Shown here: positions 23,340-35,613 of the stretch, one piece after another
Numbering within the stretch: position 1 is the stretch's first letter
Layout: the number at the start of each line of letters is the position of its first letter
NCBI GenBank assembly: GCA_019188255.1
Contig: JAETXT010000001.1
Coordinates: 3,596,001 to 3,660,000, forward strand
Direction of reading: 5' to 3'
Source of the DNA: Verticillium longisporum
Lineage: Eukaryota; Ascomycota; Sordariomycetes; Glomerellales; Plectosphaerellaceae
Length of the DNA: 64,000 bases
Program-made: the position numbers and the translations under genes
Notes under the pieces: model-generated
Databases searched by the model: none
What the model was told of the DNA's origin: nothing
The model's input: the letters and a program-made list of their open reading frames with translations, nothing else

Positions 23340-24818
23340 TCAGGAGGCTTGCAGAGGATCCATGTCCTCTACACCCGTCTCGATCCCTTGATATTGCGTC
23401 CTCCGAAGTAGGCCTTCCACCGGGCCGAGCAGCCTTGCAAAGGCCTTCTTGCCCAAGCTTGCCACCTTGACCTCGGATGTCGCGACGACACTAGCAGCAC
23501 GCGGGGCATCGTTCATCAGCGCCAGCTCGCCGAAAAAGTCTCCCTTGCTATAGTGCTTTACCGAGCCCTCAATGTCTGTCTTGTATGCGTCTGCTTCACC
23601 CGATTCCAACAGGTAGAACGCATTGCCGGGATCACCTTCCTTGATGATGGTTTCTCCGGGTCCAAACTTTCGAGTCTCGAGCGCGTCGGCAATCTTGGAT
23701 CGCTCATATGGTGTGAGGCTCGAAAGAAGAGGAACTTCTTCAAGGAAGCTCTCGTACATGCGCCTCCTTGAAAAGGTGGACTCCATGAGGATCCGACGGA
23801 AGGTCAGGCGGTCGAGGGCCCACAGCACGCATCCCGCCTCGGCCGAAATGACTGTCGCCGCTCGTGGGGCATTGTACATGAGAGCCAGTTCACCAAAGGA
23901 GCCTCCGGCTTGGATCGAGCCAACCTTCTGGCCCATGCCCTCTGGACCAGGTTGCAGAGCGCCGCTGCTGTTGACGTAAAAGTCAAAAGAGCCCTTTTCA
24001 ACGATGTAGAAAAAGTCGCCTGCGTCGCCTTGACTAATAACCTTGAAGAAGGTCAGCACAAGCTACTGCGATTATTGTGGGCTGCCTCGGTCACAAACCT
24101 TAATGTCTTTTGCTGGGATTGGCTTCTCATTAAGCGCCCCCAGGATCTGGGCGCTGGAATCATCTTCTAGGTGGCTGAAAAGGAAGTTGTTCTCCATAGC
24201 TTTTTGCAAGCGAGAGAGCTGCTCGGGTGTCTTCTCGTGATAGGGAGGCGTCCAGTTGCTTTCGAGTGAGTCTGCTGACGGATGCAAGGACTCGGCCGAC
24301 ACTGAGGTGCGGCGGCCAAAGTTGTACTCGGCAGGATAGTTCTCAGGGTTAGGAGGGCTTCGAACGGTTGGAGGGCCATCAAAGGGGGCGTCGCCAGCAC
24401 CGCCGAAGGGACTGCTGTTGCCAAAGGGGCTGCGGAAAGCTTGAGCAGAGGCACCAAAGCTCGGGGACGTGGGTGAGGCGATCGTGTCTGCTTCGTCCTC
24501 CTCAATCACCCTGTGCATGACGTTGCTGCCAGCGGCGGGTGCAGCGTCGCGAGCGCCAAAGGGGTTGGCGTTGGCCCCGAAGGGGCTGGCGAAGGGGGCA
24601 GACATGGTCTGGGGTGCAGGCGTCGGCTCGACAGACGTGTACTTTATTTTTACGCCGACACTCGAGGGCGTAGAGAAGTGTTCGGTACGTTCTCTTTCGG
24701 GGTTGAGGCGCCTGGCAAAGTAGTTCGCGCAGAATTGAAGGATATCGGTGGGATGACGTTCAAGTACGAGTCGATCGAGGGCCTTGATCTCAGTTTGGTA
24801 AGCTTTAGGTAGCGACAT
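23340..24818 (-). CDS. cAMP-dependent protein kinase regulatory subunit
   Basis: The protein binds and inhibits the PKA catalytic subunit until cAMP binds. Exon 1 is 24818-24099 and exon 2 is 24041-23340; a 57-nt intron (24098-24042) has a GTGCTGACC branch. The 473-residue protein has an RIIa-type dimerisation domain (residues 8-40, LDRLVLERHPTDILQFCANYF). A linker with SPFG/NPFG repeats follows, then an RRTSV inhibitor site at 169-173, which is a phosphorylatable type-II site. Two cyclic-nucleotide-binding domains follow, each with a phosphate-binding cassette (FGELALMYNAPRAA at about 289 and FGELALMNDAPRAA at about 410). The frame is intact. It is convergent with the BCAS2 gene. The long region upstream suggests an extended leader. 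Confidence 0.96.
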
Positions 24819-26742
24819 GTTGAAATTGGGTATTGCGTGGGGAATCAGTGATAGGGGGGGGTTGGGGGGTGATTGACAGGTGCTGGGCGTTGGGATTCAA
24901 GAATTGACGTTGGCGGCGGTGCATAAGAAGGAAGCCATCGTGAGAAGGACAAAGAATGCTGCATCGTGACCATCGGTGGGGGGGATATTGCAGGTGTCAG
25001 ACCAAAAGAAATTGCAGGTTCAATATTTACCTGTGCTTGAAGCTGTCTCTGCGTGACCAGTCTGTCTCAACGCTGCAATGACTGCTCCGTGATTGTTAGC
25101 GGCGGCGCTTATTGAAGCTGTTGTATTGCGATGACGTTCAAGGAGGTTCGCCGGGGAAGGTGGCGAAGTTGCTCTCAGAATCCGGGGCTCGATGCCAAGG
25201 AAGTTAAGAGTAGCGCTGCGTGAGAAGGGAGGAAGGAAAGGTCGTTGACATGAACATCCCATGCTCCCAGGCTTCGAAATGTGGAATCAAGAAAACAAAT
25301 GCAAGGGGACGGGACAGTGCGGCATGGGACGATGGATCATCCACCAGCAGCGTGTCATGGAGGGTTGACTCAGACGACAAGGTCTTGGATACCACGGCTG
25401 ACTTACCAAAATGAGCAGATGGGAGAATCGGGCCTTTATAGGAAGATGCAACGGCAGATCCAGCAGGGCGGTTGAATGTTGGCTCCCGAGGTTTGAGACC
25501 GTCGTGCGGGATCGTCAAGCCGTAGGTAGACAGGAGCTCGAGTGACAAGACGCCGAAGGGTCGAGCTCGGGGTGGTGGGTGTCGGAGAGAGCGAGGCAAA
25601 GGAGCGAGAATGGAGAAACTGTAGCTACAGAATCCTGCCAGATGCAAATGCCGGCCGGGACGTCGTCGGAGGCGAGCCTGTGTGACAAGAGGAGGCCAGA
25701 GAGATGGGGGAAGAGATGGAACGGGCGGGTTGGTTTGGCAGCAAACGGTCAGGACTGCAGAGTAAATATGGTTGTGTAGACAAAGGGGTTTGCGGAGGAG
25801 AGAAGGGGGAAACAGTTCAGAAATGGATGGCCTGGGAGGTCGCTGTATGACACAATGAGAGGATGGAGGGTGAGGGCAGGAGGTGAAAGATGAGGAGCAG
25901 GAGTGACGGGATGGAGAGGGAGGGGGAGGGGAAGGCTCGAGTGGGGACGCTTGTGAGAGTAAGAGGCAACAAACAGTAAGTACCCTGGACCAGGGCTACT
26001 GGCTGCTGCACAGGCCACACGTCTGCCACTGGAAGGCATCGGTGCACCAGGACCCCTCGATGCCCCGTGTGCAGGGAGCAAGAAGCTTGTCGGCAACCAG
26101 TCAGAGCCGCCGAACTTTTCTAGAAGACGCACACGCCACATACTGGTCTGATGCTTTCCGCAGATGGCCCGAGCTTCGTTGTTCCAGTGTGCTTCGTTTG
26201 CGGATTCCATGCAGCAGGAGAGGCCCAAGCTTCCTTCCGTTTTCTATCCCATGCCGGTAATGCCTGCCTGTCTGCCGCCCTGACCTGTCACTGTCTCTTG
26301 CCCTATTGTTGGTGCTTTGCCCGCTCCAGGCAGCACATAACAGATTCCACTGCACTGCATCATGAGCACGCGGGGCTCCAGCAACATCGTTCAGCCAGGC
26401 TCTCAAAGATGCATGCCTGTTCCCACGCATCGGGTCTTTTGCACGTGCAAAGCTCCATCCTACCTAGGTAGCTGAGGCTGGGGGGCCAACTCAGACAAGA
26501 CGCCTCCGCAAGTAGGTCAACTTTGGAAAAGGTCGTATCCCGAAAACGACGCAAACGGTCAACAATACAATAGATAATCTTGGTATGGCCTTGATTGCTG
26601 AAACAAGCAGGGCATCTCTCTACAGCGTACAGCATCCAACATACTCACGCCGCAAGACGCCGGACGTCCACCCCAGTATCTACTCGGCGTTCGCTTCAGC
26701 TGTCGCCACCTTTCCGAATCTATTCCAACTGCTCAAGCTGCC
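24819..26742. other. pkaR promoter and leader, and 3' region of the CCCH gene
   Basis: No additional gene is supported. Repeated GGAGGG/GAGGGG tracts at about 25850-25930 form a purine-rich patch. A TACCTAGGTA palindrome occurs at 26461-26470. Open frames here are short, overlapping and compositionally biased. Confidence 0.55.
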
Positions 26743-28303
26743 TCAGCGATAGACTCTTTTGCAATCAAGGCCCGCGAGTTGCTGCTCATAGTAGCTTTTG
26801 CCCTGGTCCAGACGCTGCCTGTCTGTCATGAAAGAGGAGTCGTTGCCTCGAGTCGCCAAGTTCCTGTCCAGGGACCTTAGAATGGCGTGGTTCCCCAGAC
26901 TCTCATCAGACGTGATGACGCCTGCTGAAGCGAAGGGAGCATATGGGGCTGGACTGTGCCCCAAGTCTGGGATCCTGGATGGTGGACCAATGGGCCCCCA
27001 GACACAAGGAGTGATCTGTGAAGGACTCTGTTGAACTGCTGTGATGTGGCCTGCCGAGTTTGGGTCAGCGACCACCCGTGGGCTCCCGCTATCTCGGGAT
27101 AATGTACCAGGCCCACCATTTGTCACATAGCCCATCCTATACTCTCGAGCCGGAGAGGGGCCCGTCTCTGTCGTGTCCCGCAGCCCTACGGGCGCAGACT
27201 TCGATACGTCTCGATGTCGCCATGCAGCTAAGTGTTGAGGCCGGTAGGCTGCCGTCTGGTTTACCCTGCTCTGATCTACTTCAGCCACGGCACCGCGGCC
27301 TTGTTGCTCACCTCCGAACACGGCGCCGCCGGGGGCTGAAGTAACTTGGACGGAATCATCAACGTTCCGACCACTGATAGTCAGCTGTCGCCGTTGCAAC
27401 TCGGCCTGCTGCTTCCTCCACCATGTCGGGAGCCCATGGAATAAGCCCAGACTGTGTTGCGTGGCCTTGTCGAGCGGCATTTCATGCTTATACCTGCAGC
27501 CTTGCTGCGTAAAGGCCCACACTCCCTCGTGCACCCACTTGTCGCAGTAGACCTTGGTCCTCTTGGGACCGGCTGGCGAGCATGCCACGATGGTATCGAT
27601 GGTCTCCTATCATAAGGCTGATCGTCAGCACAATGACCAAGGCCGGGCACGGAATCAACTGCAAGCGCGGCACGTTGCACATCACACTGAACGTTACCTG
27701 AATGGTATCAGTTACTGGTCCGGGAGACGGCGGGGGTGTCTATGCCGTTCAGTCACCTTCAAGCGCGCCCAACTTGAATAAGGGAAGCCATCATCTCACC
27801 TTCAACGTGACAGGCTGCACATTACTTGACGGACCTCGGACAGGCTCAGCGCCTGGGAATGGTAGCACCATCATCCCCCCAGAGCCCTGTTGTATGGCAG
27901 GAATGCCCAATACTGGCGGCAGCATGTCTGCCGGTATCAGCCTGGTATAGTTTCCATTGCCCCTATCAAAACAGTATGCATATATGCCTGGCAGCTCAGT
28001 CTTGTCGCGATCCTTGAGTCGGCCTTCTGGTCTACAGTCACCGCTCGGGGCCGGGCTGGGGCTGAGGGGGGGGAATTGTCCACTCGTGTTTGCTGACGCC
28101 AGTTGCCAGTCATGCAAGTCGAGACATCGTGGTGTGCTTTCCAACACTGGTTTGGCGGACCTGCTCACGTTGGTAAGCGATGCATGGCCCTCTCGGTCAT
28201 CTCTCCTTGGCGCTTGATGGTGCTGGTGGATTAACTTGTGCGTATCTGTCGCCATCGTCCGACGATGCTGATCAGTCGTCCTGGGGATCAAGTGCTCGCC
28301 CAT
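26743..28303 (-). CDS. CCCH-type zinc-finger-like protein, second zinc cysteine replaced by Trp; start uncertain
   Basis: It resembles a fungal family with an IYAYCFDRGNGNYTRL motif, LIPADMLPP, then a single CCCH finger in TKVYCDKWVHEGV-AFTQQGCRYKHEMP. Splicing inferred: exon 28303-27800, intron 27799-27740 (60 nt, GTGAG...CTGAAC...TAG), exon 27739-27698, intron 27697-27607 (91 nt, GTAACG...CTGACG...TAG), exon 27606-26743; about 469 residues. The finger should read C-x8-C-x6-C-x3-H. C203, C219 and H223 are present but residue 212 is Trp (TGG at 27519-27517), so it may not bind zinc normally. The reading frame stays open to 29068; 28303 (MGEHLIPRTTDQ) and 28255 are both possible starts. The C-terminal 200 residues are low complexity. 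Role unknown, perhaps RNA binding. Confidence 0.75.
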
Positions 28304-29321
28304 GAGTCTGAAGTGTGCGTTATCGACCGTACAAGCGTTCTCGTCGCCTGAATAATGGAAAGTCCCGTCTTCACAAGACGACGTCCACGGCGACGGCGCG
28401 GTGGGGCGAGATGGCAGGGTCGCGAACGCTACCTCTGTCAGTGGCGGATCGTCAGTAGGGGAGAGACACGCCGGCTCCTCCAGGACGAAGATGGAGGAAA
28501 TGTGAGAGGAATACGGGGGTAGAAGAAGTGGAAGAGCTGACGTTGGAGAAGCAAAGGGACACAAGTCGCTGCTGCAGTGGTCTGTTTTCTGCATCACCTG
28601 CAAACCGTCTTTTCCCATGCCGCCTCCCCGTCCGCTGCGCAAAACCCAGCACCGCGTCAGTGCTTCGTTGCCCCGTGCAGATTTAGAACGCGGCAGCTTG
28701 GCCTGCTTGACGAACGCCGCCGGGAGAGGTGCTGAGCAGAGTACCGAGACAAAGATCGTGTTGGCCGCGGATAATAAGGCATTAGAGGAAGTATGAGCAG
28801 AATGAAGGGAAGGGGGGGGGGGGGGGCTTGGACTGCTATGCACCCCTCCCTCCACGACCAAACCAGAGACGCCCGTTTGTGTCCTCACAGCTGAACCCGT
28901 TTCTCTGACCGAGCCAGGTGGCTTGGGCCACCGTTTGCCCGATATCAATCCAGATTTGCCACGATGAGGCGGATAGCTGCAGTTGCTGATTTGTGCCCCT
29001 ACACGTGACAAACAGGGTGTTGGCCAGCCGCTGGCTACAGTTGCATCTGATAGGCCTTTCATGATCATGGACGTCCCGAGCCGGTGAAGTCATACTCCTG
29101 TTTTCAAATTCATCATGTGTGTAAGCTAGTATGATAGACGTCTGTCTTGAGCCCTTCTTGACCCTTTTATGAACGAGAGCCCATGGGGTTTTCTGCAACC
29201 GAAGACGTATTCTGTCGTCCTTCCCGTAATTGAAAGCTAGTTTGAAGCCATATTCAACCGCATATAAACGAAGAGCCATCCTGTATCATGTATCCGATGA
29301 GCTATTACTTCATCCCACTGG
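28304..29321. other. Region between Mit1 3' end and the CCCH gene
   Basis: It is upstream DNA of the CCCH gene, possibly including part of its N-terminus because one frame stays open to 29068. A run of about 15 G at 28812-28826 is prone to length error. No separate gene is recognised. Confidence 0.5.
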
Positions 29322-32300
29322 TCATACCGGAATTGACAGCAAGCGCTGCTTGAGCTCATGTTGCTCGAGGGCGACGAGGGAGTTATCCGGCATTTGTGCG
29401 AGTTCATCTAGAGCCATCCGGATCTGAATCTCTGTCAACCGTCCGTTGCAGGCCGATGTTAGATGGTCGCCTAGACAGCCTGTACACTTCATGTCCGCAA
29501 GGGTAGTCTTTGTTGGTAGTGCCTTGCGGGGACCGCGGTGCGGTGGTATTCGTGTTATCATTTGCTTGGAGACCTTGAGAGCCGCTTCGAGGGTTAGCCC
29601 CGGGATCTTGGCCTTGTAAGCCATATCCGGGAGAGCGGGTTTAGTCGCTTCGGAAGCCCGGGGGCTTGGGAACGTGGTTTTCACGATCGCCTGTCGTGCC
29701 TGACCTTGCCGCGGATCATGAGAGGCTTGTCCTGTACCGTTCAGCCTTCCTTGAGTTTGTGGATGAAAGTTTTGTTGCGGTAGCCGCTGGGATTGATCTG
29801 GTGGAAAGTTGAAGAACGGAGACTGGTGCTGGTTCTGCTGGTAATCTTGTCGAGTATTCTGGTATCCTGGCCCTGCTTGGAATGGCGCGTTACTGGACAG
29901 CACCTTCTGGCCAGGCACGAAAAGGGCGGTTGAATCCCAAAGAGGGTCAATGCCGTTGTGGACTCGGGGGTTATTCTGGTGAGTGACGACTTGTGGTCGA
30001 TTCGAAAGTATTGTGTTCTGCACTGCAGGCTGCTTCGAATCTGGGTTCTTGGCCTTGAGGCCTTTGGCGCGCTCTCCTTGTGGTGTGTCAGTCTTGCGCG
30101 GCCGACCTCTTTTCTTGCTCCCGACAGCGACAACTGGCGGTGCTGGAGCGGTGTCTGGGATGGTTACATGTTAGCAAGAGTGTCGGCATGTAGTTATTGG
30201 AGCCCGGATCAAGGAAATCTTACCGTTTACAATGGCAGCTCTCCGGGGCACGACGCCGGCGAGGTCAGTAATACCAACATCCGGAAATGCTTCGTTTTCA
30301 CCTGCACTTTCTTCGTCTTCATCCGTATCAGCGTTAAAGTCGCCATCGACATCAGAGCCGTCCAGTTCGGTACGTCCTGCGGCATCATTCGCCTCATTAG
30401 TGCGGTAGTTGATAGCCTAGAATCATCATGAGTTATATGTGTTGCACGCAAGACATGGCAAGTATAGACTCACTGTTCGACGTCGCCCTCCCCGTCCCAA
30501 CACCACCTTTTCCGCCTCTGCGAGTTTCTGCGCCACGGCTTCACGTTCGGCCAGAATGTCTTCCCATATACTTGGGTTGAGGGTGGGATCCTCGTGTTCC
30601 GCCATGTCATCCTCAAAAGTCCCTTTATCGTTCGCCCAGACTTTGGCAAAAGAGAACTGCGACTCGCCTGAGCCACTTTCATCGGGTTTGGCCTGCTCGA
30701 TCTGCGTGCGGTCGAGCAACTTGTCCACACTGGCGTCATCGTATCGAATAATATCTTTCTGGTCCTGCTCATCGCTGAATAGGGCCGAGGCTCCAAACTT
30801 GAGGATTGACTCCAGATCATCGCCTGCGTCGTTCTCGTTGTCCATGGATTCGATGAGAACATGGTCCAAAGCCATCTTTTTGCGGCCAATTTGCATAATC
30901 TTCTCTTCCACCGAGTTCTTTGTCATTAGCTGGAAGCATAGGACTTTGTTCTTCTGGCCAATTCGGTGTGCTCGAGAGAGAGCTTGCAAGTCCTGGTGTG
31001 GGTTGAAATCGGGGTCTAGGATGATTACTGTGTCGGCTGTGGCAAGATTGATGCCGACACCTCCAGCTCTGGTCGACAGTAGGAAAGCAAAGACGGGTGA
31101 GTCAGGCGCGTTGAAAGCGTCGATACGTCGTTGCTTTTCTAAGCTGGAAATGGAGCCGTCAAGTCGCCGGAAATCGTACCCTCGTCCAGTGAGGTAATCC
31201 TCAACAATGTCAAGCTGGTTGAGAAACTGGCTGAACAGCAGCACGCGATGGCCACGCTCTTTGAGCTTGGGTAGCATGATTTCAAGCAGAAGAAGCTTGG
31301 CTGAAGCAGAGATGAGGTTGCGCTGCGTCACGATGGGGTCGTCTGACCTCTCCTCGATGGCCTGGCTGTAGATGAAGGGGTGACACAAGCATTTACGAAG
31401 CTGCATAAGAATGTTGTTGAGGCTGCCGCGGTCTTTCGTCTTCTTGATCTTGTCGTCTGCAAAAATGGCCTTGATGAGCTCTGGACTTTTCGCCATGATC
31501 GACTTGCAGAGCTTCTCCTGGAGAATCGTCATGGAAACCGGCAAGATGATCTGCGCCATGGGCGGCAAGAACTTGAGCACTTGCGCCTTGGTGCGCCGCA
31601 GGAAATACGGGCGGATCTTCTCGTGTAGCTTTGGCAGGTTGGTTGCGTTCAGCTCGGCGTACTCTTCATCAAGCTTGGCGGCGTTGTGCGCCGTGTCGAC
31701 GAACTGCAGCAGATTGAAGAGTTCTCGCTTGTTGTTCTGCAGGGGCGTTCCCGTCAGAAGCAGTCGAAAGGGAAGCTCATCGATTTGAGGGCGAGGTAAA
31801 GCAAGTTTTGATCGTTCTTCAGTCGCTGGCCTTCATCAACCACAAGTCCGGCCCATGACACTGAGCGAAACAATGACTTTGTCCGGTCATCTTGGGCCGA
31901 GTCGTAGGACATGACGACGATATGTGCCTTCATATCTTTGGCGCCGTCAGGAAAGAGCTCATACTTGTAAGCCAAGTCTTGCGCTTGGCGTCCTCCGTGG
32001 TAGGTAACTACCCGTAGATCAGGGGCCCAGAATTTAATCTCGCGACGCCAGTTGGGACATGTCGAGTTGGGCACCACCACCATAAATGGCCAACACTATC
32101 GTTTTCGTCAGTGTCATGCCTTACGTTGAGACCAGAGGAAAACATACCTGTGGGCTGTCCTGGATCAATGTCGTGATCAGGCTCACCACTTGAACAGTCT
32201 TGCCGAGGCCCATCTCGTCTGCCAGAATGACATTGCGGCCAGTGTGGTAGCTCGAAAGCATCCAGTTGACACCCTCTTCTTGATACTTCATGAGTTTTCC

Positions 32301-35024
32301 TCGCTTGATGCCACGAGGCTGTTCCTTGAGTTCCACAAACTCCTTGCGCTTCCAAGCTCTCACTCGCTCTAGCATCTTGGGTCCGACGCCAGGAGCGAAG
32401 TACTTTCCACAGAGATACTCCTCGTAGGCCTCCTTGAAAGCCTCATAAGGACGACCGGATTCAGGGGGAGGAGGAGAATCCCACACTGCGTCATCATAGC
32501 CAAGTCCTTGGAACTTGACGAATATCTTGGAAACCTTGTGAATGCGCGCCATCTCGGCAGCTTTACTTGACGCTTGGTTATCAGACTTGGCGTACAATAT
32601 AACATCTGCCAAGAGATACTCTTCAGGGATGGCGTCTTGCTTGTTCATCCTGAGAAGGCTTCGTTCAGCATCCCGCTTGGCGAATGTAGTTCTCATAGCG
32701 CCGGCAGTGGTCCCATGCACCCAAGCACCTGGCATCCACGTGCAGTGGAAGTACGATTGGTTGGCCCACTTCACAAGATATTCCTTGCCGTCTTCGGGCA
32801 AGCTGCTGAAGTCCGGTGTAGCTTCGCCGTCTTCGATGGCCCCTTCCTTCTTGCCCGTTGGTCGCCAGGCGACGAGAACATGAACTTTGTCGTTGCGTAG
32901 GCTGCAGTCCTCGCACTTCCAGTCAATGGAGTAATCTGCAAGGCGCTGCTCACGAGTACCTGCCACATCGGACTCCGTACGCGACGATGGGAGGTGCTCA
33001 AAATGCCAGCCACGTTTGCAAGCCGTGCAGCGAAACAAGACAATGCCGGAGTTGTTGACCAGATAGGGTTCGACCTTGGTGACGGGATCGACGCCACCGT
33101 TTTCCTGCCGTAGTTTCTCCTCCTCCCTCGCGGTCTTCTTCATTGAAAAGGGCTTGCAGGCCTTGCCATCTTCTTTGCATGATTGACACATTGCATGATG
33201 CGGAGCGTTCGCGTCCTTCTTCCTGTAAATGCCTATGCACCATTTGCACTGCAAGACGAAGCTATCGTCGCCGACCTTGGTCGCCATGTGGTCGCGTTGC
33301 GCGCGTGAATTGATGCAACCCTTGTGGAAAGACAGCGAACATCCCTGGCAGCCAATCATTTGACCTTTGCTGGAGACTGAGCCCTGGTTGCACACGTCAC
33401 AGACACTGACGTGGTACTCTGAGAAGTCAGAGTCTGACGGTAATGGCTTGAAAACTTCCTTGATGCTGATGACTTTGGGTGCTGCGGTAGTCTTGCTCTC
33501 TTCGGCAGAGGATAAGTCATCATCCATCGCGGTAGGGTCTGTCATGTTTTTGGTGTTTCTTGTCGACCTTCCCGAACGGCGCCGGTCATCTTCAAATTCG
33601 ATAGAGGAATCTCGAGAGCTGCGTGCCGCGTAGTTCGAACGAGACGGCTTCAGCCTTTTAACATTCTTTCTTCCTCGGCCTGTCCTTGGAACCACATCGG
33701 AAGTGATGTGCTGAAAGTCGTCATCTTCTCCGTCTGACTTGTGGAGCGAGTTTGCCAAAGCGAGTTCATCATCATCGTCACCGAAAGAGTTGCCATTTGC
33801 GAATGCCATTTTTGTGAGCTTCAATTGCCTCGGCTGGCGATCGCGAAGCTGGCGAGCGGGTGGTGCCGGCGCAGTGGGCTCGTCCTCGTCGCTCGAGAAA
33901 GGGATAGTACGACTCGTACTTGCACGAGCCGAGGTTCGTCGTCGTTTGTGGAGCGTACGCATGCGCTCCTCGTCGTCATCGTCGACGTTCATCATGTCGT
34001 CAAGGGATCCGGTTGAAGCACTGTCTTCGGTACCATCCTCCCAAGATCGCTTGTGGGCGGTTCTTCGACTCATCTTGAAAATGTCCTCTGGGGTGATTCC
34101 AGCATGCCAACGTCGTAATGCGGTCTTGCCGCCGTGATGCGCTGCAAGGTCTAATTCAGATACCTTGAAAGAAATATTAGCAGTTGCGCATCTGGTGTTG
34201 AGTGAAGATTTAGTTTGAAGAGATTGGGGAAGGAGAGGAAGCCGAGTCAGCCCGACCTGACCTGCACAAAAAGAAGGCAGCTGTGCAAGTGAGAGCTGGC
34301 GACGACATTTGGCGGGAACTGTTCTGGATAGGAAAGAGTCAAGAAGCGTTGAGAGGCGCATCAAAAGTGCTGCGCCTTCCCAACGAGACAAGAAAGAGAG
34401 GCGCAATAGATAGGAAGGAAGGGTTGAAGAAGACATTGAGAGCGCAACGCAAGGTAGAAGACTTTTGAGTTGACTTACAAGATGTTGCCTGCCGTCTGTA
34501 TACTCAATCCTGTAATATGGGTCGTATGGCTGTTCTGCAATCTCCTCATAGACAAAATCCACCCGGTCACTGTGAACCACTCGATAGTGCGCACGCTCTT
34601 CTGGCGACAATTCTGGTAACACAATCTCAAACCGAACCGGTCGTATGCGCTCGGGGGCCGTCGTTCGCAGCGAGTCTGCCTGGGAATCCTGCGTTTCGGA
34701 GCTGTGTCGGTCCGATACGTCTGGCTGTAGCTCGTCCACTTGGGCCTCCTGCGCAAGAGGCGCAAGAGGTTCTTGAGACGTCGCGTCGAGCAATTCATCT
34801 TCTCCATCTTCGGTGCTTTCGGGAAGGAGATCGGCGAGGGCCTCGTTCGACACGTCTTCGTTCGCATGGGTCTCGAACTCGTAGGCTTCGGGATTCTCGA
34901 CAGACTCCAAAACGGCGGCAGCGCCCTCCTCGGAGCTGTACTCCGGCTCTGGGGTTCCGAATACCAAGGTGCCCTTCCAAGTGGAAGGAGCCGCAGGCTC
35001 GGAACCACTATCGGTCTCCTCCAT
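29322..35024 (-). CDS. Mit1/Mi-2-like CHD chromatin-remodelling ATPase, four introns, one apparent 1-nt deletion
   Basis: This is a SNF2-family remodeller of the fungal Mit1 type, a nucleosome-sliding ATPase linked to heterochromatin in fission yeast. Exons: 35024-34479, 34163-32148, 32095-30474, 30416-30224, 30154-29322; about 1736 residues. Seen in order: acidic N-terminus, basic linker, C4HC3 PHD finger from about residue 436 (CDVCNQG...GCQGCSLSFHKGC...CKWC), a second Cys-rich patch, and a chromodomain-like EYLVKWANQSYFHCTWMPGAW. The ATPase follows with DEMGLGKT (about 829) and VVDEGQRLKN, then the helicase C lobe (LLFSQFLNQLDIV, STRAGGVGINL, SRAHRIGQ). An AT-hook KKRGRPRKT and a C-terminal CxxC...C patch end the protein. 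The frame changes at CCCTTT (31767-31772 on the plus strand); one extra base restores FPFRLLLTGTPLQNN. Intron 1 is 315 nt and stop-free. Confidence 0.9.
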
Positions 35025-35613
35025 GGCGAAGCAGCTGGACGTTCGTCGATGTCATGGGTGATGGGCGGGCAACGGCAAGCCTAAGAGTCGAACAGCTTTG
35101 GCGTGCGGCTATTGATATGACATGATCTTGAAATGCGACGCGCGCAAGTCACCGGCGTGCGTACAGAGGTGTGGTTCGTATCTGGCCCTTGGCGGTCGAT
35201 GTATAATGCATATAATAAAAAGGCTACGTCTGCCACGGCCAGGGCAGTGCCAGGAAGACGCGGTTGCCGTTCGTTGCCGTTACTGGCACGCGTTATCCTG
35301 GACAATCCATTAAGCTCCCACTTGCCCCACTTTCCCTTTTGTACGGTACCTACCTACCTACCTTGGTACCTAAGGTACCTAGGTAGGTACCAGGCAAGGT
35401 ACAGACAGGGTCCACAAGGCACACCAACAAGAAAGCGTGCCTCGGACTGACCGCCTGGGATCCTCGACAGGGGAGGGACAAGGGGCCAGACGGCAGAAAA
35501 AGTACGAACCGTCAGTGCCATCTAAACCTTCGAGAGGACCTGGGCTCAGTACTATACACACCCGCCCATCTCTCCCCCCTTTGGCTTTGCAATCCTCGCC
35601 ATCGCAACATGCA
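35025..35613. promoter_or_regulatory. Divergent promoter between the Mit1-like gene and mrm1
   Basis: The 589-bp region separates start codons pointing outward. An A/T-rich patch with TATAATAAAA at 35211-35220 stands out in otherwise GC-balanced DNA. A dense TACCTACC/GGTACC/TACCTAGGTA block lies at 35345-35402. Confidence 0.55.
35345..35402. repeat. TACCTACC / TACCTAGGTA motif block
   Basis: About 55 bp built from GGTACC, TACC and TAGG units, including GGTACCTAGGTAGGTACC, which is a near-perfect palindrome. It is one of the longest members of the dispersed family and sits in the divergent promoter. Confidence 0.85.
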
